64,000 nucleotides of DNA from Quercus robur (GCF_932294415.1 NC_065542.1:40947942-41011941), one strand, 5' to 3'; shown: positions 1 through 11,556, numbered from the stretch's first letter. Numbers and translations are program-made. The notes: generated by a model not told the origin, from the letters alone.

Positions 1-1960
1 GACAACTATCGTTTTGAAACAGCTTTTTGGTGGCTAGCAATAGTTAGACTAACTGCTAATGGAGGTTGACTTTTGTGATGGAGAGAATTGATGATGCATA
101 ACTTAGAGTAAGCTTAACCCGATTCTTTTGTATCTAATAGTGGTTATGCCTTTTTTTCCACTAATGGGACAAGTTGATAATATGTAATTATTTATTCAGA
201 CCTCCATTCTTTTGTGACCAATGGTCATTATATTTATTGCATAGAGTTCTGATTTACTTTGGGAGTATATTTAATGGAATTATTATGATAATTCTTAATG
301 CTGGTACTTGATATGATTTTATTTGGATTGAATTGTCAAAAGGAACAAAATCTACAGGGACCTTTGAGATGTCTTTTTCATGCTTTGGACCCTTTCAGGT
401 TTGTGGCGTGACATAGGTTGTGATTGAGATATAAGTTTAAATACTTAGGAAGAGTTTGTCAGTAATATGTTTTGGTCTTTTATCTAGGTGACGAGAATGA
501 GAACATGGACGCTTGAGCTCCTCTTGTACAAATCTCTCGCGTCTTCTGTTTTCAGGTAAGAGATTTGTGACATGTGCTTTTGATAAGTATAAAGATTGTT
601 TAGAAAAGTATTATGCATTAAAGTTTTTAATTAGAGATATTACATATAAGCATGATTTAAGTAAAATATATGTTCATGAGTTGTTCAATCTTATATATAT
701 ATATGATAATTTCAGCATATTGATGCTAGTACTTATATTACGAACATAATATTTAAGAATGAAGTGGATATGCTACTATTATGAAATGTTTTCGGGTTTA
801 TGTCCTCTGGTGATCTGAACTCGGCCAGTAGGGGTTAATTACTGGCTTTCCATGGAAAATGTCATCTGTTTGGCTATTTAAAGTGGAGGAAATAGGGCTA
901 CCCATAACTCTAATCTGAATAAGACCTTCTTCCCAATCTGTACGGACGGTGAAGAGGAACAAAACCTTGAGGGGATGTGCCATCAGGCCTCCCAGAGAGG
1001 ACAATATCATACATATGAAGGCACCCTAATGTGATGAGGCCTTCTCTGTCGTGCACATGCACCAAGTACAGACTTATTAGCTATGGACTAACCAATATGT
1101 TATGAACAACTATATTATGTTAATTCATCATGAGAGAATTATTTTGTTTAAATGCATTATGAAAGGTTAAAAAGCTCTCACGAAAAGAAGTTTATGATGA
1201 AGCATTTTATAGTTTTTTTAAAAAAAAGATAAGGTTATTGAATTATGTTTATGTTCCTTATTATGTCATTTTATGATTATATGAAAGGAAAATGAAGTAC
1301 TTTCATCTAAGAGCTTATAAGTTAGTTCAAGAGCAATATGAATAGTATGAAGGCTATTTTATCAAAGCTAGCATACCCATAAAGTATTTGATTTACATGC
1401 ATTCTTATTAAAGGCCCATGGAGCTTAAAACTTACTAGGCTTCGTAGCTCACTCTATTATATTTCAGTGCACAGGTTTTTCTTAGAAGTAACGAGAGTAT
1501 TAGAGGTGGCAAGAATTTTGTGATTCTCGTTTGTTAGAATGTATAGTTTTTGTGTTGTAAAGTAGTTTAACTCTTTTGTTATATAGGAGGAATCAAGATG
1601 TACTTGATCTTTGAGCACAGATGTAATTCGGTTCCTTAGTTTGTTTTGAACTCCAGTTGTATGTCTTTGTGTTTAAGTTTGTAATAAGAGTTTTGCTGAA
1701 CGTTTAGCTATGTAATATTACACGAATACTTGATGTTTCAACCAAGTGATGATCTTGCAAAGTTCAAATGAAATGAAGTTTCAAGGTTTTCATCATTTTT
1801 GTAGATTGTGGCTTTTATGCAAGAATATAAGCAGGAATATAAGAAACAATTCTTGATAAGTACCTTTAGTTTAGGTTGGTTCATGTTGGTATTGAGGTAA
1901 ACTTGATATTAAGATGCCAGTCATGCTTTAAATTTTGAAGTACTAGTTTGGGTTGTGACA
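1..1960. mobile_element. Probable right end of a Ty3/gypsy (chromovirus-like) LTR
   Basis: No gene is visible here. The sequence ends in GGTTGTGACA at 1960, a usual right end for LTRs of plant chromoviruses. Near 1430 it has a CTTACTAGGCTTCGTAGCTC motif, resembling a stretch I associate with such LTRs. From 1961 on, the DNA matches the peroxidase upstream repeat seen again near 9685 and 16127, so 1960/1961 is a clean insertion edge. The matching target site suggests a GGACT duplication, but I find no left partner, so the element begins outside the window. The family call is inference. Confidence 0.4.
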
Positions 1961-2234
1961 GGACTTTTCTTTAGGATGACATATAAATGATCATCTTAAA
2001 TGAGTTCCAATTGATAATGAAATGCTAGCTACTTGGTCAATGCGAGACCTAACTAGTTGTCATGCTTAATCATGGAAATTATTTAGTACTCTCTCTTGCA
2101 ATATGTGAATGGTAGATTAAACTATTAATTTAATAACTTCACTGCTATTAAGTGAGAGAAGAGAGCATGTTACTATATTTTGAGAATACTGAATAGTTAA
2201 TTGATTGATTACTTGTTTTCTCAATTGTAATACT

Positions 2235-2267
<33 letters not shown>

Positions 2268-3180
2268 ATGAATGCATGAAATAAGATAAATAGATTTTTA
2301 TGAAAATATAATTGAATAGAAAAAGATAGAATAATGTATATATTTTTAATTCTAGTTTCCTAGTCTATTTGAAATTTATAAAATAAAATGAAAAGAAAAA
2401 AAAAATTAGTTTTACTATTAAATCTCTTTATATTTTATTTCTTTCCTTTTAAATTGGGATGGCACCTACTATTGAACAAAAAAATTTTGGAACAAAAAAA
2501 AAATCTCTTTAATTATTGAGGAAAATGATAATTTTCCCTAACTTTTACCTTTCTCTCTCTCTCTCTCTCTTGAAATTTGAAAAACTCTCAAATCGTAGAA
2601 TAACGGTGGGATCCACTACCCCTTTCCCTTCTACCCATTTCCTTGTCCTAATCAAGATGTTAAAATGTCATGAAAAGTATAACCTGTAAACAAAGATACT
2701 GAAAATTAAGCTAACTGACCTAGTCTGCATAAGATGCATGTACATGGGTTATATATATATATATATACGTATGTTAATTTACCTTCTTACCCTCCCCATT
2801 GCCAAGTTGACATCCCTGAAAGTCAAAAAACATAAATACATCATTACCCACTCAAAACCTAAGAGGCTATAATAGGATGGAAAGATCTTTGAGTAAGCCA
2901 AAGAGGACTGCTTCCTCTTTGTTACCGTGGAAACCCTCAAACATAGATAGCTTCAAGCCTTTCTTCTATGCAGCAATACATGTTTTGGTTTTCAAAGAAA
3001 ATCTGCCAGTCCCATCTTCACTAAGGTCATTCCTGTAAATACTTGGCTAACAACAACCTTTATCTTCATCTCCTTCTTGCTTATAATATTCTTCTTTATC
3101 TGTTCTTTCTTTGTTCTTTACTCTTGAGTCTTATTCATTCACTTGTTACAGTATTGGGGTATTTGGGTTGGAGAGTAACT
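1961..3180 (+). other. Upstream region of peroxidase copy 1 (tandem unit 1)
   Basis: This stretch has no gene. It aligns by eye along its length with 16128-17321, the upstream region of the intact peroxidase, including shared blocks at AAATGATCATCTTAAATGAG and near 2900-3180. It also holds a (CA)n/(TA)n microsatellite near 2233-2268, a (CT)n run near 2553-2570 and a (TA)n run near 2751-2766. The position matching the TATA box of the intact copy reads TGTAAATA at 3034-3041 instead of TATAAATA. Confidence 0.75.
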
Positions 3181-4344
3181 ATGGCAACCATAAGATTTTG
3201 CTTGGTTATCTTTGTTACTATGTCTATGATGGTGACAATGTCACTACTGATGCCATCACTCCAAGTGGGTTACTATCAATCAACTTGTCCTTCGGCGGAG
3301 AACATTGTAAGAAACACTATGAACAAAGCTGTATCAAGCAACCCTGGCCTAGCTGCTGGCCTAATCAGAATGCATTTTCATGACAATTTTGTCAGAGTAT
3401 GTTAGCACTTTGCAGTCCACTTAATTTGTAATATGTTTACTAGAACTTGTACCTAAATTCGCAGACCCTTCTCCTTTTCTTTTCCTTTTTTCCCCGCTAA
3501 AACAATATACGTTATAAGCTGCTTAATTACTAAGTTGTTACTTAAATCATATTTCTATGTTATCTATGCCACGGTTGTGATGCCTCTGTCTTACTTGATT
3601 CAACCCTTGGAAATCCGAAGGAGAGAGATAGTCCAGTCAACAATCCAAGCTTAAGAGGCTTTGAAGTGATATTTGAGGCGAAGGCTGCACTTGAAGCTCA
3701 ATGCCCACAAATAGTCTATTGTGCAGACATTATTGCATTTGCGGCTTGTGACAATGCTTACAAAGTTGGAGGCATAAGTTATAAAGTTCCATTAGGACGT
3801 CGTGATGGTAGGGTGTCACGTGAAAATGAGCTTATTCAAAACCTTCCACTAGCTACCTTCAATACTCAGTAACTCGAAGAAAAATTTGCACAGAAAGGAC
3901 TTAATCTTGATGAAATGGTGACAATTTCTGGGGCACATTCCATTGGCAGGTCACATTGTTCTTCTTTCTCAAAACGATTATACAATTTCAGTGAAACAAA
4001 TCCATAAGACCCTTCAATGAATCCCATATTTGCTAGAGACTTAAAGACCAAGTGTCCACAAAATGTTAGAAATGGCAACGGTCCAACAGTACCACTTGAT
4101 GTAGTTACACCATAATGGCCTGATAATCAGTACTACAAAAATTTGAAGAACCACTATGGCTTGTTAAACTCTAATCAATCTCTTTTAAGTAGCCCTTCAA
4201 CGGTTGGAATTGTTAAAAATAATGCAAGGCAAGGTGAAACATGGGCTTATAAGTTTGGGGCAGCTATGATGAAAATGGGTTACATTGAGGTGCTTACAGG
4301 AAGCTAGGGTGAGATCAGAAAAAATTGTAGGTTTGTGAACTAGA
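3181..4344 (+). pseudogene. Class III peroxidase pseudogene (tandem copy 1)
   Basis: This is a decayed copy of the intact gene at 17322-18480, with the same layout: exon 1 at 3181-3396, an intron at 3397-3572 and exon 2 at 3573-4344. Compared with that gene, exon 1 still has the signal peptide and distal Arg and His, but the conserved Cys in the HDCF motif is Asn. The intron acceptor reads AC instead of AG (3571-3572). Exon 2 has stops at 3870, 4005, 4113 and 4305, and an A run near 4319-4325 is one base longer, which shifts the frame just before the C-terminus. The TATA-like box upstream is also changed. It cannot make a working peroxidase. The proximal-His region (SGAHSIGR) is still readable, so decay is recent on a family scale. 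Confidence 0.93.
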
Positions 4345-5049
4345 TATTCACTATAAAAAATTGGATCTATAGTTGCGTTCGAAGAGTTCTATAGTGGCGT
4401 TTTAAAAAAATGTTCTATAGCAACGTTTTTAAGGGCCTATAGTGGCGTTTGTCAAATGCCATTATAGGTCCTGGTCTTATAAGGGTCTATAGTGGCGTTT
4501 GACAAACGCCACTATAGGCCACTGTAAGACCAGGACTTATAGTGGCGTTTGACAAATGCTACTATATGCACTTTTTCTTTTAATATTTTTTTTTCCAATT
4601 GGGTGAGTTGGAGGAAAAGAAGACCTGTAGTGGCGTTTGACAAATGCCACTATAGGCCCTTGCCCTATAGTGGCGTTCATCAAACGCCACTACGGCACTT
4701 TTTATTTTAGTGTTTATTTATTTATTTAATCTTTTTTTCTTTTTAGGTTGGTTTTTTTAATAAGAGTTAGAGGAGAAAAAAGATCTATAGTGACGTTTGC
4801 GAAACACCGTTGTAGCCCTACACCCAAAAAAAAAAAACCAAATGGGTTCAAGCCTACGGCATATTCTAGGAATATGCCATAGAATATTCTATGGCATATT
4901 CCTACAATATTCCTAAAAAAAAAAACAAAAAACAAAAAACAAAAAACAAAAAACGTTGAATTTGTTTCAGCGTTAACATGTTAACGATGAAACAAATTCA
5001 AGTTTTTTATTTTTATTTATTAGGAATATATATATATTATATTATATAT

Positions 5050-5232
5050 TATATATGAGAGATGTTATATTTATAATATTTTCACAACAAATCATAGGTG
5101 ATTAGTTGTTATTGGTTCAAATTTGAACCTAACACTAAGATTATTTTTTTGCCTTATCAATAACAACCAGTTACCACCTGCTACTTAAAATTTGTTGTAA
5201 AAATGTTGAAAAAATGTTGTTGACATATCATT
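5050..5232. mobile_element. MITE-like repeat, copy 1
   Basis: A roughly 180-bp AT-rich repeat running from near GAGAGATGTTAT to GTTGTTGACATATC. It shares its body (TTCACAACAAATCATAGGTG, then a TTTGAACCTAACACTAAGAT block) with a second copy at 5265-5446 and a third at about 36960-37130. No coding capacity. Exact ends and superfamily were not settled. Confidence 0.6.
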
Positions 5233-5264
5233 TATCTTTATATATATATATATATTTTTTTTTT

Positions 5265-5446
5265 AATGTATGAGAGATGCTACGTTCACAACATTTTCAC
5301 AATATTTTCACAACAAATCATTGGTGGTTAATTGTTATTGATTCAAATTTGAACCTAATACTAAGATTATTTTTTTTGCCCTAACAATAATAACCAGTAA
5401 CAACCTACCACTTAAAATTTGTTGTAAAAATATTATGAAAATGTGT
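5265..5446. mobile_element. MITE-like repeat, copy 2, cut by a solo LTR
   Basis: Second copy of the repeat at 5050-5232, with left end GATGCTACGTTCACAACATT. Its right end is interrupted by the solo LTR that starts at 5447, and the sequence appears to resume at 5955. The LTR is therefore younger than this repeat. Confidence 0.6.
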
Positions 5447-5954
5447 TGATGGGACTGACGAACTCACCTTTCTTGGACGACCTCATCGAGACCGACGAGG
5501 CTGTCCTCTGGGACAAACTAACCACGTCCATATCACTGACGAAGGTAACAAAACCATTCAATACAGCCAATAATGTCCCGAGCGGTTACAAGACCAGCTG
5601 TACAGACCGTTGGATGCCTCATTAAGGCACACATTACTAAGCATGAGACGTTACCAAAAGAGACATTAAAGCCACATTAACAACCACAACGGCTAGAGGC
5701 TGTGGGAGCATATATAAAGCCCTCACAACACCAACACAAGGTACACAGACACACCTCAAAGCATTTCTAGTTATTCTGATACTCTGTTATTTCCTCAAAG
5801 TTCTCTTATACTGACTTTGGCATCGGAGATGTTGTGGCAGGCACCACACCGGTGTCCACCTTAAGGGAGCTACCTTACCAGTTTCACAGTGACACCGACG
5901 AAAATACGGCTCCATCTGGACGAACCTACAAGACTAACGATTTGCACTTCATCA
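5447..5954 (+). mobile_element. Solo LTR, Ty3/gypsy Tat-like, 508 bp
   Basis: It starts TGATGGGACTGACG, ends CACTTCATCA and is flanked by a perfect 5-bp target duplication TGTGT (5442-5446 and 5955-5959). The CTTTGGCATCGGAG motif followed by a GCAGGCAC block is shared with the LTRs of the full element at 20958-31000, and there is a TATA-like ATATATAAAG at about 5709. No internal region is present, so the element was probably reduced to one LTR by recombination between its two LTRs. It is nested in a MITE that is nested in the CACTA element. Confidence 0.88.
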
Positions 5955-6714
5955 TGTGTAAATATATCATTTATATTTATATATATACACACATACATAC
6001 TTATCATTTCTCTTTATATATATATATATATATATAATTAAAAAAACATTAAAACCCCCACCTACTCCTACTCTCTTATATCTCTCCCTTATCTACACGC
6101 CAAGCCTCAGGCTTCCTTTCTCTTTTGTTTTTTTCCTTTCTTTCTTTTTCTCCCTTATCTCTCCATTTCATCTTAGACTTTTTTTTTTTAATTTTTATTT
6201 TTTTTCACTCCTCCATCTTTCTTCTTTTCTTTTTCTTTCACTCTTCTTTCACTTCACATTTGAATTGATTATTTTCTCTTCCTCTCAATTTTGATTTTAT
6301 TATTATTATTATTTTTATTTGTGGTGTTGTTAATGTTTGTGGGTTTTAGATTTGCAAATGGTGTTGCAGCTTATTGATTTAGTTCAAATTTGTAGATGGT
6401 GTTTGAAGCCATCGGCTGTATAGTTGCAGGTAAGCATTTTAAAAAAAAAAAAAATTATGATTGTTTTGGTCTATTTATTTTTTGATAATAGTTTTGGTCT
6501 ATTTCTTGTTTACTGTCAACTTTGCTTCGTGGGTCTCTGAGATTTTTTATTAATTTTTGTTAATTCTTTGGCTTTTTTATTATTGATAGGTCTGTCTCAA
6601 GTGTGATAATATCTTTGTTAATAGAAACAAGAAAGTAGTGAAAAATTCAAAATCAATTTGATGATTTCTTTTTGCAGGTTGGTCTGTGGCGGCTGAATGT
6701 GTTAGGGTAGAGTT

Positions 6715-6749
<35 letters not shown>

Positions 6750-7384
6750 TTTTGAATGTGAGCATGTTGTGTTTGATTTTGAATTTTTTTAGGTGGGTTT
6801 GTGTTTCATTTTGAATTTGTTGGGATAGCTGTAGTGTTTGTATTTGGAGTTGCTATATATATATATATATATTTTTTTTTTGGATGTGAGCATGTTGTGT
6901 TTGATTTTGAACTTTTTTAGGTGGGTTTGTGTTTCATTTTGAATTTGCTGGGATAGCTATAGTGTTTGTATTTTGTAATTTTTTTTTGTTTTTTTTTTAT
7001 CTTTTAATTTAATTAAAAAACCTTTTTCACGTCAAAAAAAAAATTCTTTTGATTACCAAAAATTAATTTTTGGTAATCAAATATTTTTTTCGTAGTTTTT
7101 TTTGCTAGTGGAGTTTGTAGAGTCTATAGTGGCGTTTCACAAACGCCACTATTATACTGTCACTATAGACCAATTTTTTTTTTTTTTTTCGATAAATGCT
7201 ATAGTGGCGTTTGTCTTTTTCAAAAATAATAAAAACGTATAGGTCTATAGTTGCGGTACAATAGTGGTGTTTGTAAACGCCATTATAGCAAATGCTGCTA
7301 TAGCCAAAATGGGCCTATAGTGGTGTTTTTAGTACCTATAATGGCATTTGTGAAACGCCACTATAGGTCCAATTTTTTGTAGTG

Positions 7385-8319
7385 ATTATAGGTTTTTTGA
7401 TGTGTCTATTGAAAATATTTTGTATTATTTTCTTACAATGTTTCATTCTTCAACATGATTCAAGTGTAAATTCATTCTTTTGTAAGTTTTTGAATAAAAT
7501 TTGCTAAGAAATTAATGGGATAAACTTGTATTTGTTGGATGTTACAAAATATGCGTACCATTTATGCGTGGAACTTAAAAGTTAAGTTCATTACTTTATT
7601 TACAACCTTTTTTTTTTTTTGGTTGAAAAAATCATACAAAAATGTTTGCAGTAGTGAATATAACGAAAAAAAAAAAAAAAAAAAAAAAAACAAAACAAAA
7701 TCAAAAAAATATTTGGGAGAGCTATTGTCCAATTAGCTTACCCGTACTTAGATATTGATTATTCTTTTAACCAAATTGAATAATACTCCTCATATAAGAG
7801 TAAATAATCTCATGAGTTAGTAACACATGTTGTGCCGGATTACATGTTGATTCCTAAAATAAGTTTCTTGGACTCATTATATGAATTAGGTTTCAAGCAC
7901 TTAAAGCGAACAACGTTATTAATTAATTATAAATTGATAGAATTTCTCTTTTTATCAATGTAAGAATTAGGTTGACCTCATTAACCTTTTGTGGGCGTCT
8001 TTATTTATTTATGTGCTTTGGTCTCAGATCTTGGCCTTTGACTTGTGCTGAAAGAATTTATAATTAAGTTGCCTAGAAATTTATTACTTGAGGTGGTTCT
8101 AGTGCATTTCTAGAAGATTTGATCTATGGTGCTCAAGTTGCTTCTTTCAAAAGTAGTAGAATGGACCATGTTGGAGGCTTTCTGCTTGAATGGCTGGATT
8201 CGGGAGTAATTTGCAAATTTGTTGGATTGTTAGAGCCTGATGTCATGTGGTAGAAACCTTGGATTTTGTTGGGCTCTGAGGCCCAATACCGTGCCGTCTT
8301 GTTTATTATTTCCATTGAG
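7385..8319. other. 3' flank of peroxidase copy 1
   Basis: No gene seen. It aligns with the 3' flanks of the other two copies (10730 on, 18481 on), for example TTTGTTGGATGTTACAAAAT near 7531 and 18634, and with 15110-15355 further out. It contains a long A run at about 7665-7690. Confidence 0.7.
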
Positions 8320-8328
8320 CTTGCACTA

Positions 8329-8987
8329 GGCGATTTTGGCCCATTAGCATTGATTTTTAAAATATTTAGGCTTGAAACACTGTTTGGGAAATATATAGCA
8401 ATATACCACTTTTTTAGGTACTCGAGCTTGGCAAGCTCGAGTACCATGTTTTTTTAATCCACTATCGCCCCATATTCAAGGAGCCCTATAGTGGCGTTTT
8501 TAAGCCCTATAGTGACGTTTTCGGGCCCTATAGCGCGTTTTCCTGCAAAATTTTTTTTATAAGTCCCCATAACAGGTTCAAGGGGCCCTATAGTGGCGTT
8601 TTTAAGCCCTATAGTGACGTTTTTGGTCCCTATAGCGGCGTTTTCCTGCAAAATTTTTTTTATAAGTCCCCATAACAGGTTCAAGGGGCCCTATAGTGAC
8701 GTTTTTGGTCCCTATAGCGGCGTTTTCCTGCAAAATTTTTTTATAAGTCCCCATAACAGGTTCAAGGGGCCCTATAGTGGCGTTTTTTGGCCCGAAAACG
8801 TCACTATAGGGCTTAAAAACGCCACTATAGGGTTCCTTGAATATGGGGCAATAGTGGATTAAAAAAACATGGTACTCGAGCTTGCCAAGCTCGAGTACCT
8901 AAAAAAGTGGTATATTGCTATATATTTCCCAAACAGTGTTTCGGGCCTAAATATTTTAAAAATAAATGCTAATGGGCCAAAATCGCC
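8329..8987. mobile_element. Palindromic Mutator-like MITE, 659 bp
   Basis: It is flanked by a perfect 9-bp target duplication CTTGCACTA (8320-8328 and 8988-8996), the Mutator signature. The inverted arms are about 199 bp (8329-8527 and 8789-8987), nearly identical and starting GGCGATTTTGGCCCATTAGC. The middle holds three direct repeats of about 80-105 bp built from CCCTATAGTGGCGTTTT-type units and a CCTGCAAAATTTTTTT block. No coding capacity. The matching site in tandem unit 2 (near 15372) lacks the element. Confidence 0.88.
8460..8856. repeat. CACTA-like core inside the Mutator-like MITE
   Basis: The inner 397 bp start CACTATCGCCCCATATTC and end, on the other strand, CACTATTGCCCCATATTC. They carry subterminal repeats of the same CCTATAGTGGCGTTT type as the CACTA element at 4350-7384. 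The flanking bases are ATC and GAT, which are inverted rather than direct. It therefore does not show its own 3-bp target duplication, and may be a captured or co-duplicated CACTA end. Confidence 0.6.
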
Positions 8988-8996
8988 CTTGCACTA

Positions 8997-9855
8997 CCTA
9001 GTTATCTTTTTTTTTTTTTTGGAGAATCAACCACCTAGTTATCTAATTATTAATAAAAAAAAGTATTACCCTTTTCAACAGTCCATTAATTCAGTTATCT
9101 AACAAGAGACGGAGTAAAAAAATTTGAACATCGGTTTTCCTTTGGTTTAGTCATTACCCCCTTCTCCCACCAAAAAAAAAAATAAAATGAATTAATGAAA
9201 AAAATCCTTAATTTCATACGCAAAATTAGAGCTCTTCTTAAATAACACAACAAATTCAAGACATTTACAACCACAAGATATGCATTGTGGTGCATTTCCC
9301 CACCTAATAATTCTGAACATGATGTGAACAAATAGCCCACGGATTTTCTTATGATCCATTATACAGTTGTCAAATGGAAAAAAATACTACAATAAATCTT
9401 TAATTACTTACCAAAAAATTTCACAAAAAATTTCATACCCACTCTCTCATCCATGTGTTTTAGTGGCCCCATATCAAGTGAATGGTTATTCAATGTGACA
9501 GAGTGTGTGAATTTTTTATCTAGCCGAATTAAAAAAGTTATGAAGAAAGGTGTGAGAAACAGTGAGTGGTTGAACTAAACTACCAGTTATCTTTTCACAG
9601 CTAATCATTTTGTTTTAGTCAACGAAATAAAAGTTGGGATTACGAAGCTGAGAAATTCATTTCATAGGATAGAGAATAGACTATTTCCTTAGAATGACGT
9701 ATAAATGATCATCTTAAATGAGTTTCAATTGATGATGAAATGCTAGCTACTTGGTCGATTGGAGACCTAGCTAATTATCATGCTTAATCATGGAAATTTT
9801 TAGGTAGTCCCTCCTCTAATATGTGAATGGCAAATTTAACTACAAATTTAATTAG
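8997..9855. other. Spacer between tandem units 1 and 2
   Basis: No gene seen. 9200-9670 aligns with 15640-16110 (shared block AGAGCTCTTCTTAAATAACA, with small changes). From about 9685 the upstream repeat of unit 2 begins (AAATGATCATCTTAAATGAG). The alignment runs through without a visible break, which supports head-to-tail duplication. Confidence 0.65.
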
Positions 9856-10280
9856 TGTTAAATTAACGATTGTCCCAAAAATATCAAATTATTAGAATAT
9901 ATATGGTAAATTTAATTATTTAACCACACAATTCTAACACTCTCTCATGTGTGGGTCAAAATTACCTTTTAATAGGTGAAACCCAACACGTGGAATTTTA
10001 AATGGGAGGTAGAGTAGAGGAGATAAGGATCGAATTCAGGATTTTATACTCTGATACCATGTTAAATTAAGAGCTTTCTAAATAAAATGTGAACTTTATT
10101 GATGAATCAGGAAAGAATAGAAAGCGTAATTAAGTTACACTAATGCTTTGATATATATACAGTATTAAGTTACTCCACAAGTATTAAGTGCTTGTGGGGG
10201 GCAAGGGTCATGATTCAAGTCTCTAGAAGGGAGCTTCACACACTACCTAAATTAAGTTAGTATAGAATTTCTATGTTGTA
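9856..10280 (-). mobile_element. TRIM-like or Copia-like LTR fragment
   Basis: Two segments starting TGTTAAATTAA (9856 and 10060) flank about 120 bp. The segment at 10048-10059 is ACTCTGATACCA, the reverse complement of the usual initiator-Met tRNA primer-binding site, next to the LTR-like start at 10060. A purine-rich tract on the minus strand (near 9940-9952) would be the polypurine tract. Tandem units 1 and 3 lack this insertion. The right end and target duplication were not found, so the end at 10280 is approximate. Confidence 0.42.
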
Positions 10281-10549
10281 TATATAAAAAAAGAATATCA
10301 TTGTATTTAAGAATATTGAATAATTACTTGGTTGGTCACTTGTTTTCTCAATATATTTTTCTATTGCATGCAAGAAGTGAGACAAATAAATTTTAATAAA
10401 AATAGAATGGAATAGAAATAGATAGATTAAAAAAAAAATCTAGTTTCCTAGTCTATTTGAAATCTATTAAATAAAATGAAAAATAAAATAATTTTACTAT
10501 TAATTCCCTACATTTTATTTATTTCCTTTTTAAATAGGGATGGCATCTA

Positions 10550-10729
10550 TGGACCTCTGATCAATCTCTTTTGAGCAGCCCTTCAACGGTTGGAATTGTC
10601 AGGAATAATGCAAGGCAAGGTGAAACATGGACTTATAAGTTTGCTGCAGCTATGGTGAAAATGGGTTACGATGATGTGCACACAGGAAGTCAGGATGAGA
10701 TCAGGAAAAATTGTAGGTTTGTGAACTAG
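10550..10729 (+). pseudogene. Peroxidase 3'-exon fragment (tandem copy 2)
   Basis: The last 60 codons of the peroxidase open reading frame, matching 18301-18480 of the intact gene, from the segment that reads TSDQSLLSS there to the terminal Asn and TAG at 10727. The reading frame is open, but the signal peptide, both catalytic His residues and most of the fold are missing. Immediately upstream (to about 10549) is the promoter-distal repeat that lies several hundred bases before the start codon in the other copies, so one deletion joined the upstream region to the end of the gene. No in-frame ATG opens it. Confidence 0.9.
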
Positions 10730-11556
10730 ATATTATAAGTTTATTGCTATGAGTCATGTGACAATTGAAATTATTTTTTATTATTTGCTATTGATTCAAG
10801 TGTAAATTAAATTCTTTTGTAAGTGTTTTGAACAAATGTTGTTTAGAAATTTATGGGATAAACTCATATTTGTTGGATATTACAAAATCCACATAGCATT
10901 CGTTCGTGGAACGTATAAATTATTTTCATTGCTTTATTTATAACTTTGTTTTATAATTTTATTATTATCTTTTGAAAAAAATCATAAAAAAAATGTTTGC
11001 AGTAGTGATTGTAACGAAAAAATAAATAAATAAATTGAAGGAGCTATTGTCTAATTAGCTTACCTGCACTTACAGATTTTGATTTTTCATTCAACCAAAT
11101 TCAATGTATAACTCTCTAACTTTTTATATAATAATTGAGGGAATCAAACTTATGTTCTCCCTTTTGGGAGAATCAAACAATACTATTTAGTTATAAGGCT
11201 CTTGATAGTTGTCCCTTTAACTTTGGCACTTACATGAAGAGTGCTATTTCGACCAAAAGTGGCAAAATTAATTGTTCAAACTTTTCATTATATTAATTCC
11301 ACCAACTATTGAGCAATAAATTATGTGAAACATTGAATTTATGTTAAACTAATCCATTTTTTAGAGTTTAATTTACTTTCAAATGATGTAAATCTCATGT
11401 TACTATATAATGGTTTAATATGTAATATGGTTTTCAATCAAGTTGTTTGGGTAAAATAATTAATTGCCATGAAGACTAGATAAGTGGCACCATGAGTTAG
11501 AAGAAATTTTTTACTCTTACAGGGGGAGTCCTACCTCCTCTCACAAAGGTGTGGGT
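10730..11556. other. 3' flank of the peroxidase fragment
   Basis: No gene seen. It matches the 3' flanks of copies 1 and 3 (TTTGTTGGATATTACAAAAT near 10869), then continues as anonymous AT-rich DNA up to the Mutator-like element. Confidence 0.65.

Larger units (their letters stand above)
4350..7384. mobile_element. Non-autonomous CACTA (En/Spm) DNA transposon, 3035 bp
   Basis: The ends are CACTATAAAAAATTGGA at 4350 and, on the other strand, CACTACAAAAAATTGGA ending at 7384. A 3-bp target duplication ATT (4347-4349 and 7385-7387) flanks them, as the superfamily requires. Both subterminal regions carry many direct and inverted copies of a CTATAGTGGCGTTTG motif (about 4370-4820 and 7125-7375), the type of transposase-binding repeat CACTA elements use. 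No transposase is visible. The interior holds two MITE-like copies, a solo LTR at 5447-5954, T-rich sequence, and a roughly 120-bp tandem duplication at about 6757-6972. It sits five bases after the stop of the peroxidase pseudogene and splits its 3' flank. Confidence 0.9.

Noticed and set aside
2233-2268. (CA)n/(TA)n run as a possible regulatory element
   Set aside because: A plain microsatellite; nothing ties it to regulation.
8460-8856. An independent CACTA insertion inside the Mutator-like MITE
   Set aside because: The flanking triplets are inverted, not direct, so a separate insertion is not shown; kept only as a CACTA-like core.
10048-10059. Match to the 3' end of initiator-Met tRNA
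   Set aside because: Only a primer-binding-site length match; no tRNA cloverleaf surrounds it.
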